A stretch of 64,000 bases of DNA from Parietaria judaica (GCA_954871525.1 OX940864.1:12456001-12520000); one strand, 5' to 3'. Counted from the first letter of the stretch, positions 44,545 to 56,291 are shown. The notes: a model not told the origin generated them from the sequence alone. Numbers and translations: made by a program.

Positions 44545-45690
44545 GATTAATGACTTGTTGATCTTTCCAACTCCCCAAAGCCAGAGGCTGGACCAAAACC
44601 CCTGTCAACTTATACAATTGGGTTCTTGGATTCCGGTGCAATTTATTACAAAAACGCCGTCGCAATTCAGCAACAATTCCGACATCGGGACAAAGACGTC
44701 ATCTTTAGCATCCTAAGTGCAGCACCACTTCGCTCAAAGCCCACATGTTCTCCGTCTGTCACAGGGTCAATTTCGTACCTGAATTTTTGACCTTGTGCGG
44801 CGCCGTGTACACTCAAACACGACCAGCCTTCCCCGTGTAAACCAACTCTCTTATGCAAACCTAGACTATGAATTTCAACTAAGCAAGTAAAGTATCACAC
44901 CACGACACAAGCTTACGGGGCACACCCCAACCTTTCTTTTATTAAAAGGGTAGACTCAGGTGCGCTAACGCCGTTCCCTTCGTCTCACTCACAAAAGCTC
45001 TCGCAAAGCACAACTCTCTCTCTAGCCTAAACTCACATATGGTTTCACACCTTTAAGATAGCCACATTCGACTTTATTTATAGAATACAAAGAGAAATCC
45101 TAATCCTAATCGAATTCTAAGTCCTAAGCCTTATCCTATCTTTAACGTGTTATCCTTGAAGATAGCCCACCATCTTCACGAATCCATGGGCCGAACTCTC
45201 CCTTTGCGCGTCCTTCTTGGGCCTTCCGCGTGGGTGACGCTCACCGAGTCCGTGTAGGTGACACTGGCCTTCTCCGCGTGGGTGACGCTCGCTGCGTCAC
45301 CGCGTGCCACTTTTCCCCTGCCCGAATGCGCGTATCCGCTGCCCTGGTTGCCCGCGTGTGAGTTCGCTGCCCGTGCCCCTCGTGGACACGCTGCCCGAGC
45401 TTGCTGCGTGCTTTCTCTCGTGTTCCCGTGCGTTGGGCCGCTGCCCCATCCGCACGTGCTCGGCCCACCGAGACTTCTGCTTGGCACACCAAGACTTCTT
45501 CTCGCCTTGCCACTCGTCAGGCGACTCGGGAGGCTTGTTGGGCCTCCTTCCCGTGCTTCCCCGGGCACGGATCCTCTCTAAGGATTTTAGGGTGTGACAC
45601 CGTCATTAACTTCCACATACACGCCATCCGAAACTCCATTGGTCACTAAAAAACCTGCACGATCTCATTCGCACTGCCGAAATGGTGCAA
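44545..45690 (+). pseudogene. Sulfotransferase pseudogene split by a solo LTR (locus S9)
   Basis: 44545-44756 encodes, with frameshifts, FQLPKARGWTKTP, then IQQQF-type sequence and PKCSTTSLKAHMFSV, a decayed PAPS loop (normally PKCGTTWLKALLFSI). The reading resumes right after the solo LTR (44757-45599) as INFHIH and then TPSETPLVTKKPARSHS, matching the TPLLTKNPHEL block of the intact genes. It ends near 45690, just before an hAT-like element. The central and C-terminal catalytic parts are absent. It is PKC-type in the loop and shares GWTKT with S4. Confidence 0.8.
44757..45599. mobile_element. Solo LTR, 843 bp, inside S9
   Basis: The ends TGTCAC and GTGACA form a 6-bp inverted repeat. The 5-bp TSD CCGTC lies at 44752-44756 and 45600-45604. 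The SOT reading resumes exactly across the TSD. The right half is GC-rich (about 45200-45580) and open in several frames without recognisable domains. Orientation and superfamily are undetermined. Confidence 0.85.
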
Positions 45691-45695
45691 TATAG

Positions 45696-46219
45696 CTAGG
45701 GGTGTGCGGAAAAATCGGTAACCGAATTTTAAAACAGTAACAAAAAATTATCCGAATTAAAATAACTGTAACCAAATTATTTTGAAAACATATTAAGGTT
45801 AACCATCCGGTTTCAAACAAGATAAGGTTACAGATTATTTATTTTTCAAAACAAATTATTTTTGTCACTGGTTTTAATATTAATTTTTTTATTTAAATAT
45901 TTTAGGATTAAATAAAGTAGGGTTATTTAGAATTGTTGTACTTTTTGGATTTATGTTTAAACTACAGTGGACCGGTATGTTTTATTTGCGATTTATTTCA
46001 GACCGATATGTTTTATTGTTGCGATGAAATGTGTTGAATGTTATATTAAAAAAAATAGGTTAAGGTTATTAAACAAGTTAATCATATTTTTATAACCGAA
46101 AATTAGGTTAATTGATTTTTAAAAATAGGTTAAGGTTATTAAAACATGACTAACCGAAATCAGGTTAAGGATACCAAATAGTGAAAAAATAACAGGTTAA
46201 CCGACCAGCTGGCAGGCCT
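45696..46219. mobile_element. Non-autonomous hAT-like element with GGTTAA/AACCG arrays
   Basis: It starts CTAGGGGTGTGCGG and ends GGCAGGCCT. The flanks CAATATAG (45688-45695) and AAATATAG (46220-46227) match at 7 of 8. GTAACCGAA, AGGTTAAG and GGTTAACC words fill both ends, with AT-rich DNA between. The terminus TAGGGGTG is shared with the elements at 3455, 49013 and 55561. Confidence 0.6.
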
Positions 46220-46680
46220 AAATATAGTATTAGACAGCTCATAGTCTTATTACAATAAGTAGTGAAGGATTGTTATTACAATCTCTATATACAATGTATA
46301 TATACGTGTCTCTGTAATTCATTGAATGTGAATTGAGATTGTATATATATACGTGTCTCTATAATTCATTGAATGTGAATTGAGAAAGGGAATCATTTTT
46401 TCCTCCTCTGCCATTTTTCTCTCCAGCTTCTCTAAACCTAGAGAGCATTTTCATATAGCCAAAGCCAATTGATTGAATTCTACATCCTTTGTGCATATTG
46501 CATGACATGTATCGTCGTCGTTTTCACTGATTGTTGCCCTTGCCCCGAACGTCAAACGACACGTCGTTTTATGTCGTTTTATATTCGTATCAGCAATGTC
46601 GTGCCCAAACACTACCTTCGCTCCTCCAAGGTCAAGCCACCATTGAAGCTAAAACCCCCGGAAACCAGAGGAGCTATACC

Positions 46681-46999
46681 ATGTCTCCGCAGCCGAACCC
46701 GGTTCCCAGGTCGGTCGATCGTTTGTTCTCGCTGCTGAGAACTCGCTCGGTGTCTGATTGTAGACAGATACACAGTCTGGATGTGAAGCTTCATGGTTTG
46801 GTCGGGAACAAGCTGGTTCCGCTGTCTTCAAGAAGCGAAGGGTTGTTGATTAATGCCCGGCAGCTGTTCGACGAAATCCCGGAGAGGACGAAGATGGGTG
46901 GTTACTCAGTGTTGCTGGTCTGGGCAATGGGAAGAGCTAGTGTTTCAGTTGCATGTAATGCTCGATAAGTATACCGTGCCTTCTGTTCTTAATTAAGCC
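46681..46999 (+). pseudogene. PPR-protein pseudogene, N-terminal part
   Basis: It starts MSPQPNPVPRSVDRLFSLL. RQIHSLDVKLHGLVGNKL and ARQLFDEIPERT are PPR-type blocks of the plant PLS class. After a frameshift near 46910 comes WSGQWEELVFQLHVMLDKYT, then VPSVLN, a stop and AF. The gene then breaks at a transposon nest, and the rest resumes in frame at 57839. PPR proteins bind organellar RNAs in a sequence-specific way. This copy has stops and a frameshift besides the insertion, so it is dead. Upstream (46469-46680) the frame is open but not recognisably conserved. Confidence 0.75.
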
Positions 47000-47101
47000 T
47001 TTTTTGTACTAGCCGCAAAGTTTGTCTATATTATCGTAAACTTCGACGATACTAAGATGAAAAAAAAAAATGCACTCTTCGTTTTAAGAGTATAATCTTT
47101 T

Positions 47102-48679
47102 GGGTTAATTGCGGCAAAAATACCCAACCTTTGTCAATATTCTCCGATATGTACCCAACCTCAATAAACGTAAGCAAAAGTACCCAACATCACACTTTTG
47201 TCGCCGACCAACTAACGCCGTTAGACACTGCCTACGTGGCCGTTAGGCTGTCTCATGTGGCATGCTACGTGGCCAAAGGTTGGGTACTTTTACCGCCACG
47301 TGGCCAAAAGTTGGGTACTTTTGCCGCCACATGACATTTAAAAAAAATAAATATTTTTTTCCGTTGGCCAATATGTTTTTATTTTTTTTACGTATATCAA
47401 ACATGATCAAATAATTTATAAAATATGTACTTATAAAAAAATATGTTATTTTTTTAAATAATCAAATAATTACTTAAAAATTATTAGTTTTAATTTATTT
47501 AAAAAGAAAATCTTTCCCGTGGCACATATTTTTATTTTTATTATTTTTACATATGTTAAATATAATCAAATAGTTTTATAAAATATTTTTTTCTTACAGG
47601 AATAATTTATAATTTTTTAATAGATTATATTAAATTTTTTAAACTAAAGCATTACTGTACATAATATCACGGACATTTTAATATTAAAATTAAGGCTTGA
47701 TATGATTTTTGAAGACATACAACATATATGAAACTAAGGAATGATTCAAACAAATAATTGTATCAAATACGGTTCAAACTGAATTTAAGCCGAAAGTTTG
47801 GTGATTGATAAAAATTATGTTTAACCTTAATAGCGTTATTTTTTGTTTTAATACAGATTAAATAATAATTGGGTTTGTGGTTTCAAATTTATATTATTAC
47901 CAAATACGCATAATTTAGTTTTTCTTTTTTCACTTTAAAACAAAAAATAACGCTATTAAGGTTAAAAATATTTTTTACCAATCACCAAACTTTCGGTTTA
48001 AATTCAGGTTGAACTGTATTTGATACAATTATTTGTTTTAATCATGCCTCAGTTTAATATATGTTATATGTCTTCAAAAATCATATCATGCCTTAATTTT
48101 AATATTAAAATGCCCGTGATATTATATACAATAATGTTTTAGTTTAAAAAATTTAATAAAATCTGTTAAAAAATTATAAATTATTCCTGTAAGAAAAAAA
48201 AAATTATAAAAACATATTTTATAAACTATTTGATTATATTTAACATATGTATAAAAAAATAAAAATATGTGCCACGGGAAAGATTTTCTTTTTAAATAAA
48301 TTAAAACTAATAATTTTTAAGTAATTATTTAATTATTTAAAAAATAACATATTTTTTAATAAGTATTTTATAAGTACATATTTTATAAAATTATTTGATC
48401 ATGTTTGATATACGTAAAAAAATAAAAACATATTGGCAAACGGGAAAGAAAATATAAAAAATAAATTTTTTTAAATGCTACGTGGCGGCAAAAGTACCCA
48501 ACATTTGGCCACGTGGCATGCCACATGAGACAGCCTAACGGCCACATAGGAAGTGTCTAACAGCGTTAGTTGGTCGTCGACAAAAGTGTGACGTTGGGTA
48601 CTTTTGCCTACGTTTATTGAGGTTAGGTACCTATCGGAGAATATTGACAAAGGTTGGGTATTTTTGCCGCAATTAACCC
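47102..48679. mobile_element. Fold-back MULE, about 1.58 kb, arms of about 0.7 kb
   Basis: The ends GGGTTAATTGCGGCAAAAAT and its exact complement are flanked by a perfect 9-bp TSD TAATCTTTT (47093-47101 and 48680-48688), the size typical of Mutator-like elements. The two halves are inverted copies almost to the middle, for example CTTTCCCGTGGCACATA (about 47515) against TATGTGCCACGGGAAAG (about 48265). The non-paired loop is only about 110 bp, near 47850-47930. No transposase is coded. Confidence 0.9.
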
Positions 48680-48858
48680 TAATCTTTTTAGTTGTGATGA
48701 ATAATAATATTACGCATCTCATAGTTATTTGTGTCAGAGAACTTGTGAGCACCAAAATATGAATATTAACTATTGTATTTTGTTTGCAAATATACATAAC
48801 TTAATTACTAAGCAATGTAATTTATTACTTATCTTTTCCATAAAATATTCTAACCGAC

Positions 48859-48864
<6 letters not shown>

Positions 48865-48945
<81 letters not shown>
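48865..48945. repeat. (AT)n microsatellite
   Basis: About 40 uninterrupted AT units, ending directly at the left border of the copia element, whose TSD TATAC comes from this tract's end. Confidence 0.95.
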
Positions 48946-48946
<1 letters not shown>

Positions 48947-49012
48947 TGTTGTGATGCTTCGGGGTCGGATACTTGCGGATTACGGATAGTATACTAGCAT
49001 ATATGTATATAT

Positions 49013-49722
49013 TAGGGGTGCAACCGGGTAGGGTACCCGGTTTTTTCGAGGTACCCGGTACCGGAATCCGGGTATCCGAAAATCGATACCCGGAACCGGT
49101 ATCCGAAATCCGGGTACCCGGAAATCCGGGTACTCGGTTTCCGGGTATCTATATTTTGATACCCGGTACCCAGTTTTGGGAACCGGATCCGGGTACCCGA
49201 TTTTTACCCGGTACCCGTTTTAAAAATATATATATATATTATTTAAAAACAAAAACATACATTCATCTTCAAAAAACTGCATAAAAAAAATCCAGCGCAT
49301 CAAGCATAAAAGAAAAAACAATCCAAAATGCATAAAAAATAGTCCTGCGCATCAAGCATAAATAAAACATAGTCCCGCGCATCAAGCATAACATAATACC
49401 GCGCAAAAAAGAAAAGAAAAAAAACATAGTCTCAAGAACCCTGAGAGTGAGGGAGGCAGGGATGGAGGGGGGGAGACTAAGTCACAAAAGGTTAATTACA
49501 CGGAGTAGGAAGGGCCGAGCACAAACCCTAAAAATTTAAAATATCATAAAAAAAAAAATCGGGTAGTAAAACCGGGTACCGGGTACCCGGTTTTTTATTT
49601 TTAATACCCGGTACCCGTATCCGGTTTTGAATCCGGATACGGTTTCGGTTCCAATTTTTAAATCCGGATACGGATTCGGTTCCGGATAATTACTCGGTTT
49701 CCGGGTATTATTTGCACCCCTA
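49013..49722. mobile_element. Non-autonomous hAT with CCCGGTACC arrays, 710 bp, in the copia LTR
   Basis: A perfect 11-bp TIR TAGGGGTGCAA/TTGCACCCCTA and a perfect 8-bp TSD GTATATAT (49005-49012 and 49723-49730). The other LTR of the same copia element shows the empty site near 55175. Dense CCGGGTACCCGG words occupy roughly 200 bp at each end. The centre is AT-rich and includes a repeated GCGCATCAAGCATAAA unit. A second copy lies inverted at 55561-56283. Confidence 0.95.
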
Positions 49723-49967
49723 GTATATATAGCCTTTGTGGCTCAAATCCCAGACAATTAATCCACGGAAATATAAAAGATGGAGACAAGAGAATTTACC
49801 CAGGTTCGGACCAAATCAAATGTCCTACTTCCTGCATGGAGAGCGGTTTCACTAATCAAATCAATCCGAGATTACAAAGATTACAAGCACTCAAGACTTT
49901 CTCTTTTCTCTCTATGATTTTCTCTCAAAAATTATCACACCCTCTCACTCTTCATAAAACCAAAATG

Positions 49968-50574
49968 CTAGACTTTATAAGCACCCACAAATGGGACCCA
50001 CTTATTTAAAGCCACATCATCACAAATCTCCACCTTGGCTTTAAGAAGAATCGAGAACCGCATTGAGAATCGTCGTCTAACCGTCTCCGACTTGATCCCC
50101 GTCAAGTCGTCCGTGTGAACTTTCTTAACAACTACGGACCCCTCCGCGACCACATCTCGAATGAAATGTAGCTTTATGTCGATGTGCTTCGTCCGCTCAT
50201 GGAACATTTGATTCTTGGTCAAGTATATCGCGCTTTGATTGTCACAAAGCAACTCCACCTCATTTTGTGCAATCCCAAACTTGCCGATCAATCCCTTTAA
50301 CCAAAGAGATTCCTTCACGCCTTCCGTTGCGGCAATGTACTCGGCTTCCGTCGTAGAAAGCGCTACTACCGGTTGCAATTGTGCTTTCCAACTAACCGCA
50401 CAACCAAATAAAGTGAACACATACCCGGTCAACGACCGTCTCTTGTCCAAGTCACCCGCAAAGTCTGCATCCACAAAGCCTCTCAATTTTGCTTGATCTT
50501 CATTCACCCGCCTATAGAGTAAACCGACATCCGAAGTCCCCTTGATAAATCGAAGGACCCACTTCGTTGCCTCC
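49968..50574 (-). pseudogene. Copia RNase H part (decayed element)
   Basis: On the minus strand the reading WVLRFIKGTS, then MNEDQAKLRGFVDADFAGD, ALSTTEAEYIAATEG and ELLCDNQSAIYLTKN gives the RNase H catalytic residues D, E and D. It was joined to the RT part at 51621 before a solo LTR inserted between them. The frame runs out into the purine tract and LTR. Confidence 0.85.
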
Positions 50575-51615
50575 TGATAAGTACCGAAAAGAGCTACAAT
50601 TTATATAGTTTAATTGATAATAATTGTGAGATTATTAGAATAAAGCTATGGTAATTTTGCTAATTATGTCACGAAACACGCTTGAGATTACTCCTTGTGA
50701 TTTTACCTAATTGATTTGGATTTAACTTGTTTTTATTTGATTTGATTTTATTGTAGTATTTTTCAGGGAATAAATAAATAAAGCAAGGACTTTGGAGCAA
50801 ATAACACAAAGAATGATCAAAGGACCATATGGCAAATATGAAGAAGTAATATAAGAGTGTGCACCGAATCAGCTAAGCAAAGCAAACTTTGGTGCAAGTG
50901 GGACCAGCGAAGAAAAGTCAAAGAACCAAAGTAGCTCATTGAATCAGCCACAAAATTAGCAACCATATTTACACGCCCAAGCTCCATAAAATATGGAACA
51001 ACTTCTAAATCACATGTGTGTATAAATAGGAGTAGTGTTGATTATTCATTCAGAATTCGACGCAGAGAGAATAGTTTAGGGTTTTAGTTTTCTTCTTCTT
51101 CTAGCTTGGAGTTATGATGTCAAGATCCGGCTAGGGCTAGGCTCTCAGACACGGCTAAGGATGAATTTTATTGTCAAGTTTTTCGTTATTAAGTTTTAAT
51201 GCAATCATTCTTCTAGTTTTGATATGTTCAAGTTGTGTTAGTTTATCGGTTTATGTGTTATCATTCTTCATATAGATTCAGTCATGCTTCTTCTATGTGA
51301 TTTTTATATCGCATTTTTCCACTAATCGTTTCACACTTTTTCATATCAACACAATATTAGAGATTTAATTAGTATTATTATTAGTAACTTTTTAACGAGA
51401 TAATAAGAGGATTCCTGAAGCTTTGTCGTTTCTCTATAGTTTAATTCTCAATTTCGTTTTTAGTATTTTTCTATTCATCTCAAAATATTATTTTATTATC
51501 TTTAACGTTACCGCTTGTTATTAGATTTTGTTTATTTCGCTTCCTCGTGGATACGACTCAGCTTTCCTTGTGCTACACACGACCGCTTCGCGAGAGCACT
51601 TTTTGAGCGTGATCA
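50575..51615. mobile_element. Solo LTR, 1041 bp, between copia RT and RNase H
   Basis: The ends TGATAAGTACC and GAGCGTGATCA (TGAT...ATCA inverted) are flanked by the perfect 5-bp TSD CCTCC (50570-50574 and 51616-51620). Removing it restores the HWEA-(T)KWVLRF junction of the host RT-RNase H. CTCGTGGATACGACTC near the right end is a word often seen near plant LTR ends. The parent superfamily was not determined. Confidence 0.85.
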
Positions 51616-51620
51616 CCTCC

Positions 51621-54247
51621 CAATGTTCTCTTCCCGGGTTCGCCATAAACCGGCTCACAAGGCTAGCCGCATAAGCTAAATCCGGTCGTGTGCACACCAT
51701 GGCATACATAAGACTCCCAACGACACTCTCATAGGGAACTCGCTCCATACTCGCCTTATCCTTCTCGGTCTTTGGCGACATTCTCGCGGAAATTTTGAAA
51801 TGAGCCGCCAAAGGTGTTTGAACCGCCTTTGCCTCCGACATCCCGAACTTAGCCACCACTTTTCGAAGATAATCACATTGTGATAAAAATAAGACACCAC
51901 GTCTTCTATGCCGCGTGATCTCCATCCCCAATATTTTCTTGGCCGGTCCCATGTCCTTCATTTCAAACTCACTACACAAAAGCCGTTTCACGTTGTCGAT
52001 TTCATTATTGTTCTTTGACGTTATCAACATGTCATCAACATATAGCAACAAGAATATTTCACAACTATCAACCCGCTTGACGTAAACACAACTATGAAAG
52101 TTGCTTCGTGAGAACCCATTTCGCACCATGAACTCATCGAATCTCAAGTACCATTGTCTCGGGGATTGTTTCAAGCCATAAAGAGATTTCCTAAGAAGGC
52201 ACACTTTATCTTCATCTCCAACCTTAATAAATCCTTCCGGTTGAGCCATTAAGATTCTCTCATTAAGATTCCCATGAAGAAACGGGGTCTTTACATCCAT
52301 TTGCTCAAGCTCCAAGTCATATTGATTGATTATAGCAAGCAAAACCCGAATAGATGTATGCTTCACCACGGGGAATAGATTTCGTTGAAGTCGACCCCTT
52401 CTCTTTGTGCGAACCCCTTAGCCACCAATCTCGCCTTACACTTCGGCTTCTCAAACCCAACAATGTCTTCCTTCCACTTGAAAACCCATTTACAACCAAC
52501 AACCCGTTGATTTTTAGGCTTGTCCACAAGTACCCATGTCTCATTCTTGTCAAGCGATGCCATTTCTTCGTTTATTGCACACTTCCATAGCTCTTTATCT
52601 TTGCCCATCTCCGCTTCCCGATACGATCTCGGTTCTGAGTCTTCTAACTCCTCCGCGGCAACCATTGCTTAGGCAACTAAATCGGAGGAACCATACTTTT
52701 TCGGAGCTCGGGTTTCTCTTCTACACCGGTCTCTTGCTAATTGATACGAGTCTAGGCTTTTATTCGGAACTTCACCGCCTTCCTCTTCAATTTCTTCCAA
52801 GTGACCACTACCACTAGCCTCGCCTTTATCATCCATCTCGTCACTACATCTACCCAATAGCTCCACCTCAATTTCGGCTCTTTCCTTAGCTAACCCCACA
52901 CTATCTTTAGCCTCTTGAGTCGCCATTGTCATGTAGTAGTCGGTCTCTCTAAAGAAAACATCCCGGCTAATGACACATTTTGATGCTTCGCCATCTTTAT
53001 ACCAAAGCTTCCAACCCTTCACGCCCGCGGGGTATCCGACAAACATACACTTCTTTGCTCGTGGATCAAGTTTTCCCTCTCTTTGGTGCATGTACGCCAC
53101 GCAACCAAATACCTTCAAGTTGCCGAGCTTCGGTGGAGAACCATTCCACACTTCTTCCGATGTCTTGCAATTCAACGCCACCAATGGACATCAATTTATC
53201 AAGTAAGCCGTTGTATTCACGGCTTCCCCCCAAAACCTCTTCGGTAAGCCGGCCTCCAATAACATACATCGCACCCTCTCAAGAAGTGTCCGATTCATCC
53301 GCTTAGCGAAACCATTTTGTTGTGGGGTTTTCCGAACGGTCTTTTGCCTAACCATTCCTTCATCCTTGATGAACCGGTTGAACTCATCACCTAAATACTC
53401 CAAACCATTGTCCTTTCTAAGCTTCTTGATTTTTCTCCCCGTTTGTTTTTCTACCATCTTCTTCTATTCTTTGAACTTTCCAAAAGCTTCATCTTTATGC
53501 TTCAAGATGTAGACCCAAACTTTCCGAGAACAATTGTCGATGAACGTGATGAAATACCGGCCTCCCCCTAGAGTTCCCGTCCTCGACGGCCCCCACAAAT
53601 CCGAGTGCACATAGCTCAACGTCTCCCGCGTCACTTCCACGGACCGTGTAAACTTCACTCTCGTGGTCTTGCCGTAGATGCAGTTTTCACAAAACTCCAA
53701 GTCACCAAGTTTGTCACCCCCAAATAAACCTTGTTTGCTCAACTCCTTCAAACCTCTATCACTCACGTAACCCATCCTCTTGTGCCAAAGGCTCGCCAAA
53801 GATGTCTCTCGCGACTCCATAACCGCCACCGCGTCACCGACCACGGTTCTACCTTGAAGAATGTAGATGTTATGCTATCTAAATCCCTTCAACACAACTA
53901 GAGAACCCTTCGTGATCGTCAAGATATTATTTTCACATTTCCAAGAGTAACCGTGTTCGTCCAAATATCCAAGTGAAATAAAGTTTGTTTTTAACTCCGG
54001 GACATGTCGTACCATTGTGCGCTTTATTCCGCACCGTACCGATTCCGACCACCTCACATGGATAGTCGTTCCCGATAGTCACGTCGCCTAACAAGACTTT
54101 CTTGTAGCTCTCAAACAAACTTTCATTCGGTGTCATATGAAATGAGCCTCCGGAGTCCATAATCCATCGTTTGTCGGAGTGAACGGTGGAGACAACGAGA
54201 ACATCGGCGCTCTCGTATCCGTCAACATCTTCCTGAACAACCGCCAC
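51621..54247 (-). pseudogene. Copia protease-integrase-RT region with many stops
   Basis: In minus order: protease RWIMDSGGSFHMT (about 54160), a frameshift near 54030, VPELKTNFISLGYLDEHGYS, a stop at about 53875, then the pre-integrase LWHKRMGYVSDRGL and CENCIYGK. The integrase core follows with VHSDLWGP, a stop at 53464, RKDNGLEYL and NGFAKRMNRT, where the catalytic Glu position reads Lys. Stops lie near 53191 and 52669, and a 1-bp shift near 52370. Then RT follows with VDVKTPFLHGNL-like sequence, LYVDDML and LGMEITRHRR. With at least four stops and two shifts it is dead. Confidence 0.9.
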
Positions 54248-54250
54248 CTC

Positions 54251-55045
54251 TCAATCTCTTCTTTTGGTCGTCCGGCCTCCTCGATTCGGGCAATTCTTCT
54301 TCACGTGTCCTTCCTCATGACAAGAGTAACACTTGAAGACCTTGTTAGAACCTCGAGACTTTGACCGTATCTTTTTCTTTTCCTTGAAGTCTTTCTTGTC
54401 AGATCTACCCCGAGCCACAACCAAGCTATCTCCGCTAGTACTATCCATTTCTATCCGTCGTTGGTGTTCCTTTGACTTCAATGCTCCAACAACTTCGTCA
54501 AGAGTAATTTCTTCTCTTCCATGTTGAATAATGTCAACCATGTGCTCGTACGACCTCGGCAAAGAGTAAATCAAAACTAAAGCTTGATCTTCGTCATCGT
54601 ACTTCACATCAATGTTTTCCAAATCAACGATCAACTTGTTGAACTCGTCGAGATGCTTCATTAAATCCTTTCCTTCCGCCATATTGAATGTGAAAAACCG
54701 CGCCTTGAGAAACAACCGGCTCGACAAAGTCTTCGTCATGTAAAGTGATTCTAGTTTCAACCATATCTCGGCCACCGTCGTGCACCGTATAACCTCCCGC
54801 AACACCTTATCACCGAGACTAAAAATCAAAGTATTGAAAGTCCTTTCCAACACCTCTTCTTTCTTCGCCGCGTCCCACATCGCCGGAAGTTTATCCGCAC
54901 CAACAAGAGCCTTACCAAGACCCATATTCCCAAGATGTGCCAACATCTTCACTTTCGATAACTCGAAGTCATTTGAGCCATCAAACTTTTCAATATAAAC
55001 TTTTGAAGTCGACGCCATCACAAAACAACAACAATTATCAAACAC
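54251..55045 (-). pseudogene. Copia gag frame (decayed element)
   Basis: The start MASTSKVYIEKFDGSNDF lies at about 55018. FNTLIFSLGDKVLREV, LESLYMTKTLSSRLFLKARF and a CCHC knuckle CYSCHEEGHVKKNC are typical of plant copia gag. It is cut from pol by an in-frame TGA at 54251-54253, right after the knuckle. The protein-coding part up to the knuckle looks intact. Confidence 0.85.
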
Positions 55046-55114
55046 TTGGCGTGCGCAGGAATCCTCAACACAAAATCCCCAAATTTCAAACCCAACTTTG
55101 CAATGATACCAATT

Positions 55115-55488
55115 TGTTGTGATGTTTCGGGGTCGGATACCTACGGATTACGGATAGTATACTAGCATATATGTATATATAGCCTCCATGGCTCAAATCC
55201 CAGACAATCAATCGACGGAAATATAAAAGATTGAGACAAGAGAATTTACCCAGGTTTGGACCAAATCAAATGTCCTACTTCCTGCATGGAGAGCGGTTTC
55301 ACTAATCAAATCAATCCTAGATTACAAAGATTACAAGCACTCAAGACTTTCTCTTTTCTCTCTATGATTTTCTCTCAAGAAGTTCCCACACCCTATTCTC
55401 ACACTCTCTCACTCTTCATAAAACCAAAATTCTAAACTTTATAAGCACTCACAAATGGGACCCACTTATTTAAAGCCACATCATCACA
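55115..55488 (-). repeat. 5' LTR of the decayed copia element
   Basis: 374 bp, TGTGATGATG to CATCACAACA in element orientation. It differs from the 3' LTR (48947-50024) by scattered substitutions and small indels (for example AAGAAGTTCCCACACC against AAAAATTATCACACC), so this insertion is much older than the one at 37092. Confidence 0.9.
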
Positions 55489-55560
55489 TATACCTTAGAG
55501 CTTATCCTCGCCTAGTTAGGCGTGTAATCATTCTCTCTTTGCTATGTGTGTACTTATAAC

Positions 55561-56283
55561 TAGGGGTGCAAATAATACCCGGAAACCGGGTAATTATCCG
55601 GAACCGAATCCGTATCCGGATTTAAAAACCGGAACCGAAACCGTATCCGAATTCCGGGTACCCGTATCCGGATTCAAAACCGGATACGGGTACCGGGTAT
55701 TAAAAAAAACGGGTACCCGGTACCCGGTTTTACTACCCGATTTTTTTTTTATGATATTTTAAATTTTTAGGGTTTGTGCTTGGCCCTTTCTACTCCGTAT
55801 AATTAACCTTTTGTGACTTAGTCTCCCCCCCTCCATCTCTGCCTCTCTCACTCTCAGAGTTCTTGAGACTATGTTTTTTTTCTTTTCTTTTTGCGCGGTA
55901 TTATGTTATGCTTGATGCGCGGGACTATGTTTTATTTATGCTTGATGCGCGGGACTATTTTTCATGCATTTTGGACTGTTTTTTCTTTTATGCTTGATGC
56001 GCTGGATTTTTTTTTTATGCATTTTTTTGAAGATGAATGTATGTTTTTGCTTTTAAATAATATATATTTTTTTTTTAAAACGGGTACCGGGTAAAAACCG
56101 GGTACCCGGATCCGGTTCCCAAAACTGGGTACCGGGTATCGGTACCGGGTATCAAAATATAGATACCCGGATTTCCGGGTACCCGGATTTCGGATACCGG
56201 TTCCGGGTATCGATTTTTGGATACCCGGATTCCGGTACCGGGTACCTCGAAAAAAACCGGGTACCCTACCCGGTTGCACCCCT
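55561..56283. mobile_element. Second non-autonomous CCCGGTACC hAT copy, inverted
   Basis: TAGGGGTGCAAATAATACCC to CCGGTTGCACCCCT, the reverse orientation of 49013-49722. The flanks CTTATAAC (55553-55560) and GTTATAAC (56284-56291) match at 7 of 8. Same subterminal arrays, and an AT-rich centre with the GCTTGATGCGC unit repeated. Confidence 0.9.
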
Positions 56284-56291
56284 GTTATAAC

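Larger units (their letters stand above)
48947..55488 (-). mobile_element. Decayed Ty1/copia retrotransposon, complete ends, nested insertions
   Basis: The TSD TATAC is at 48942-48946 and 55489-55493. In element orientation (minus) the 5' LTR is 55115-55488 (374 bp) and the 3' LTR is 48947-50024 (about 360 bp once the hAT is removed). Next to the 5' LTR is a TTGGTATCATTGC primer-binding site, and next to the 3' LTR a GGTGGAGATT purine tract. Gag, protease, integrase, RT and RNase H follow in Ty1/copia order. It is not closely related to the element at 37092. Confidence 0.95.

Noticed and set aside
45176..45581. Several 80-130 codon frames on both strands
   Set aside because: They lie in the GC-rich half of the solo LTR at 44757-45599 and show no domain.
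48729..49284. Open frames across the (AT)n tract and the CCCGGTACC array
   Set aside because: They are translations of simple repeats and hAT arrays.
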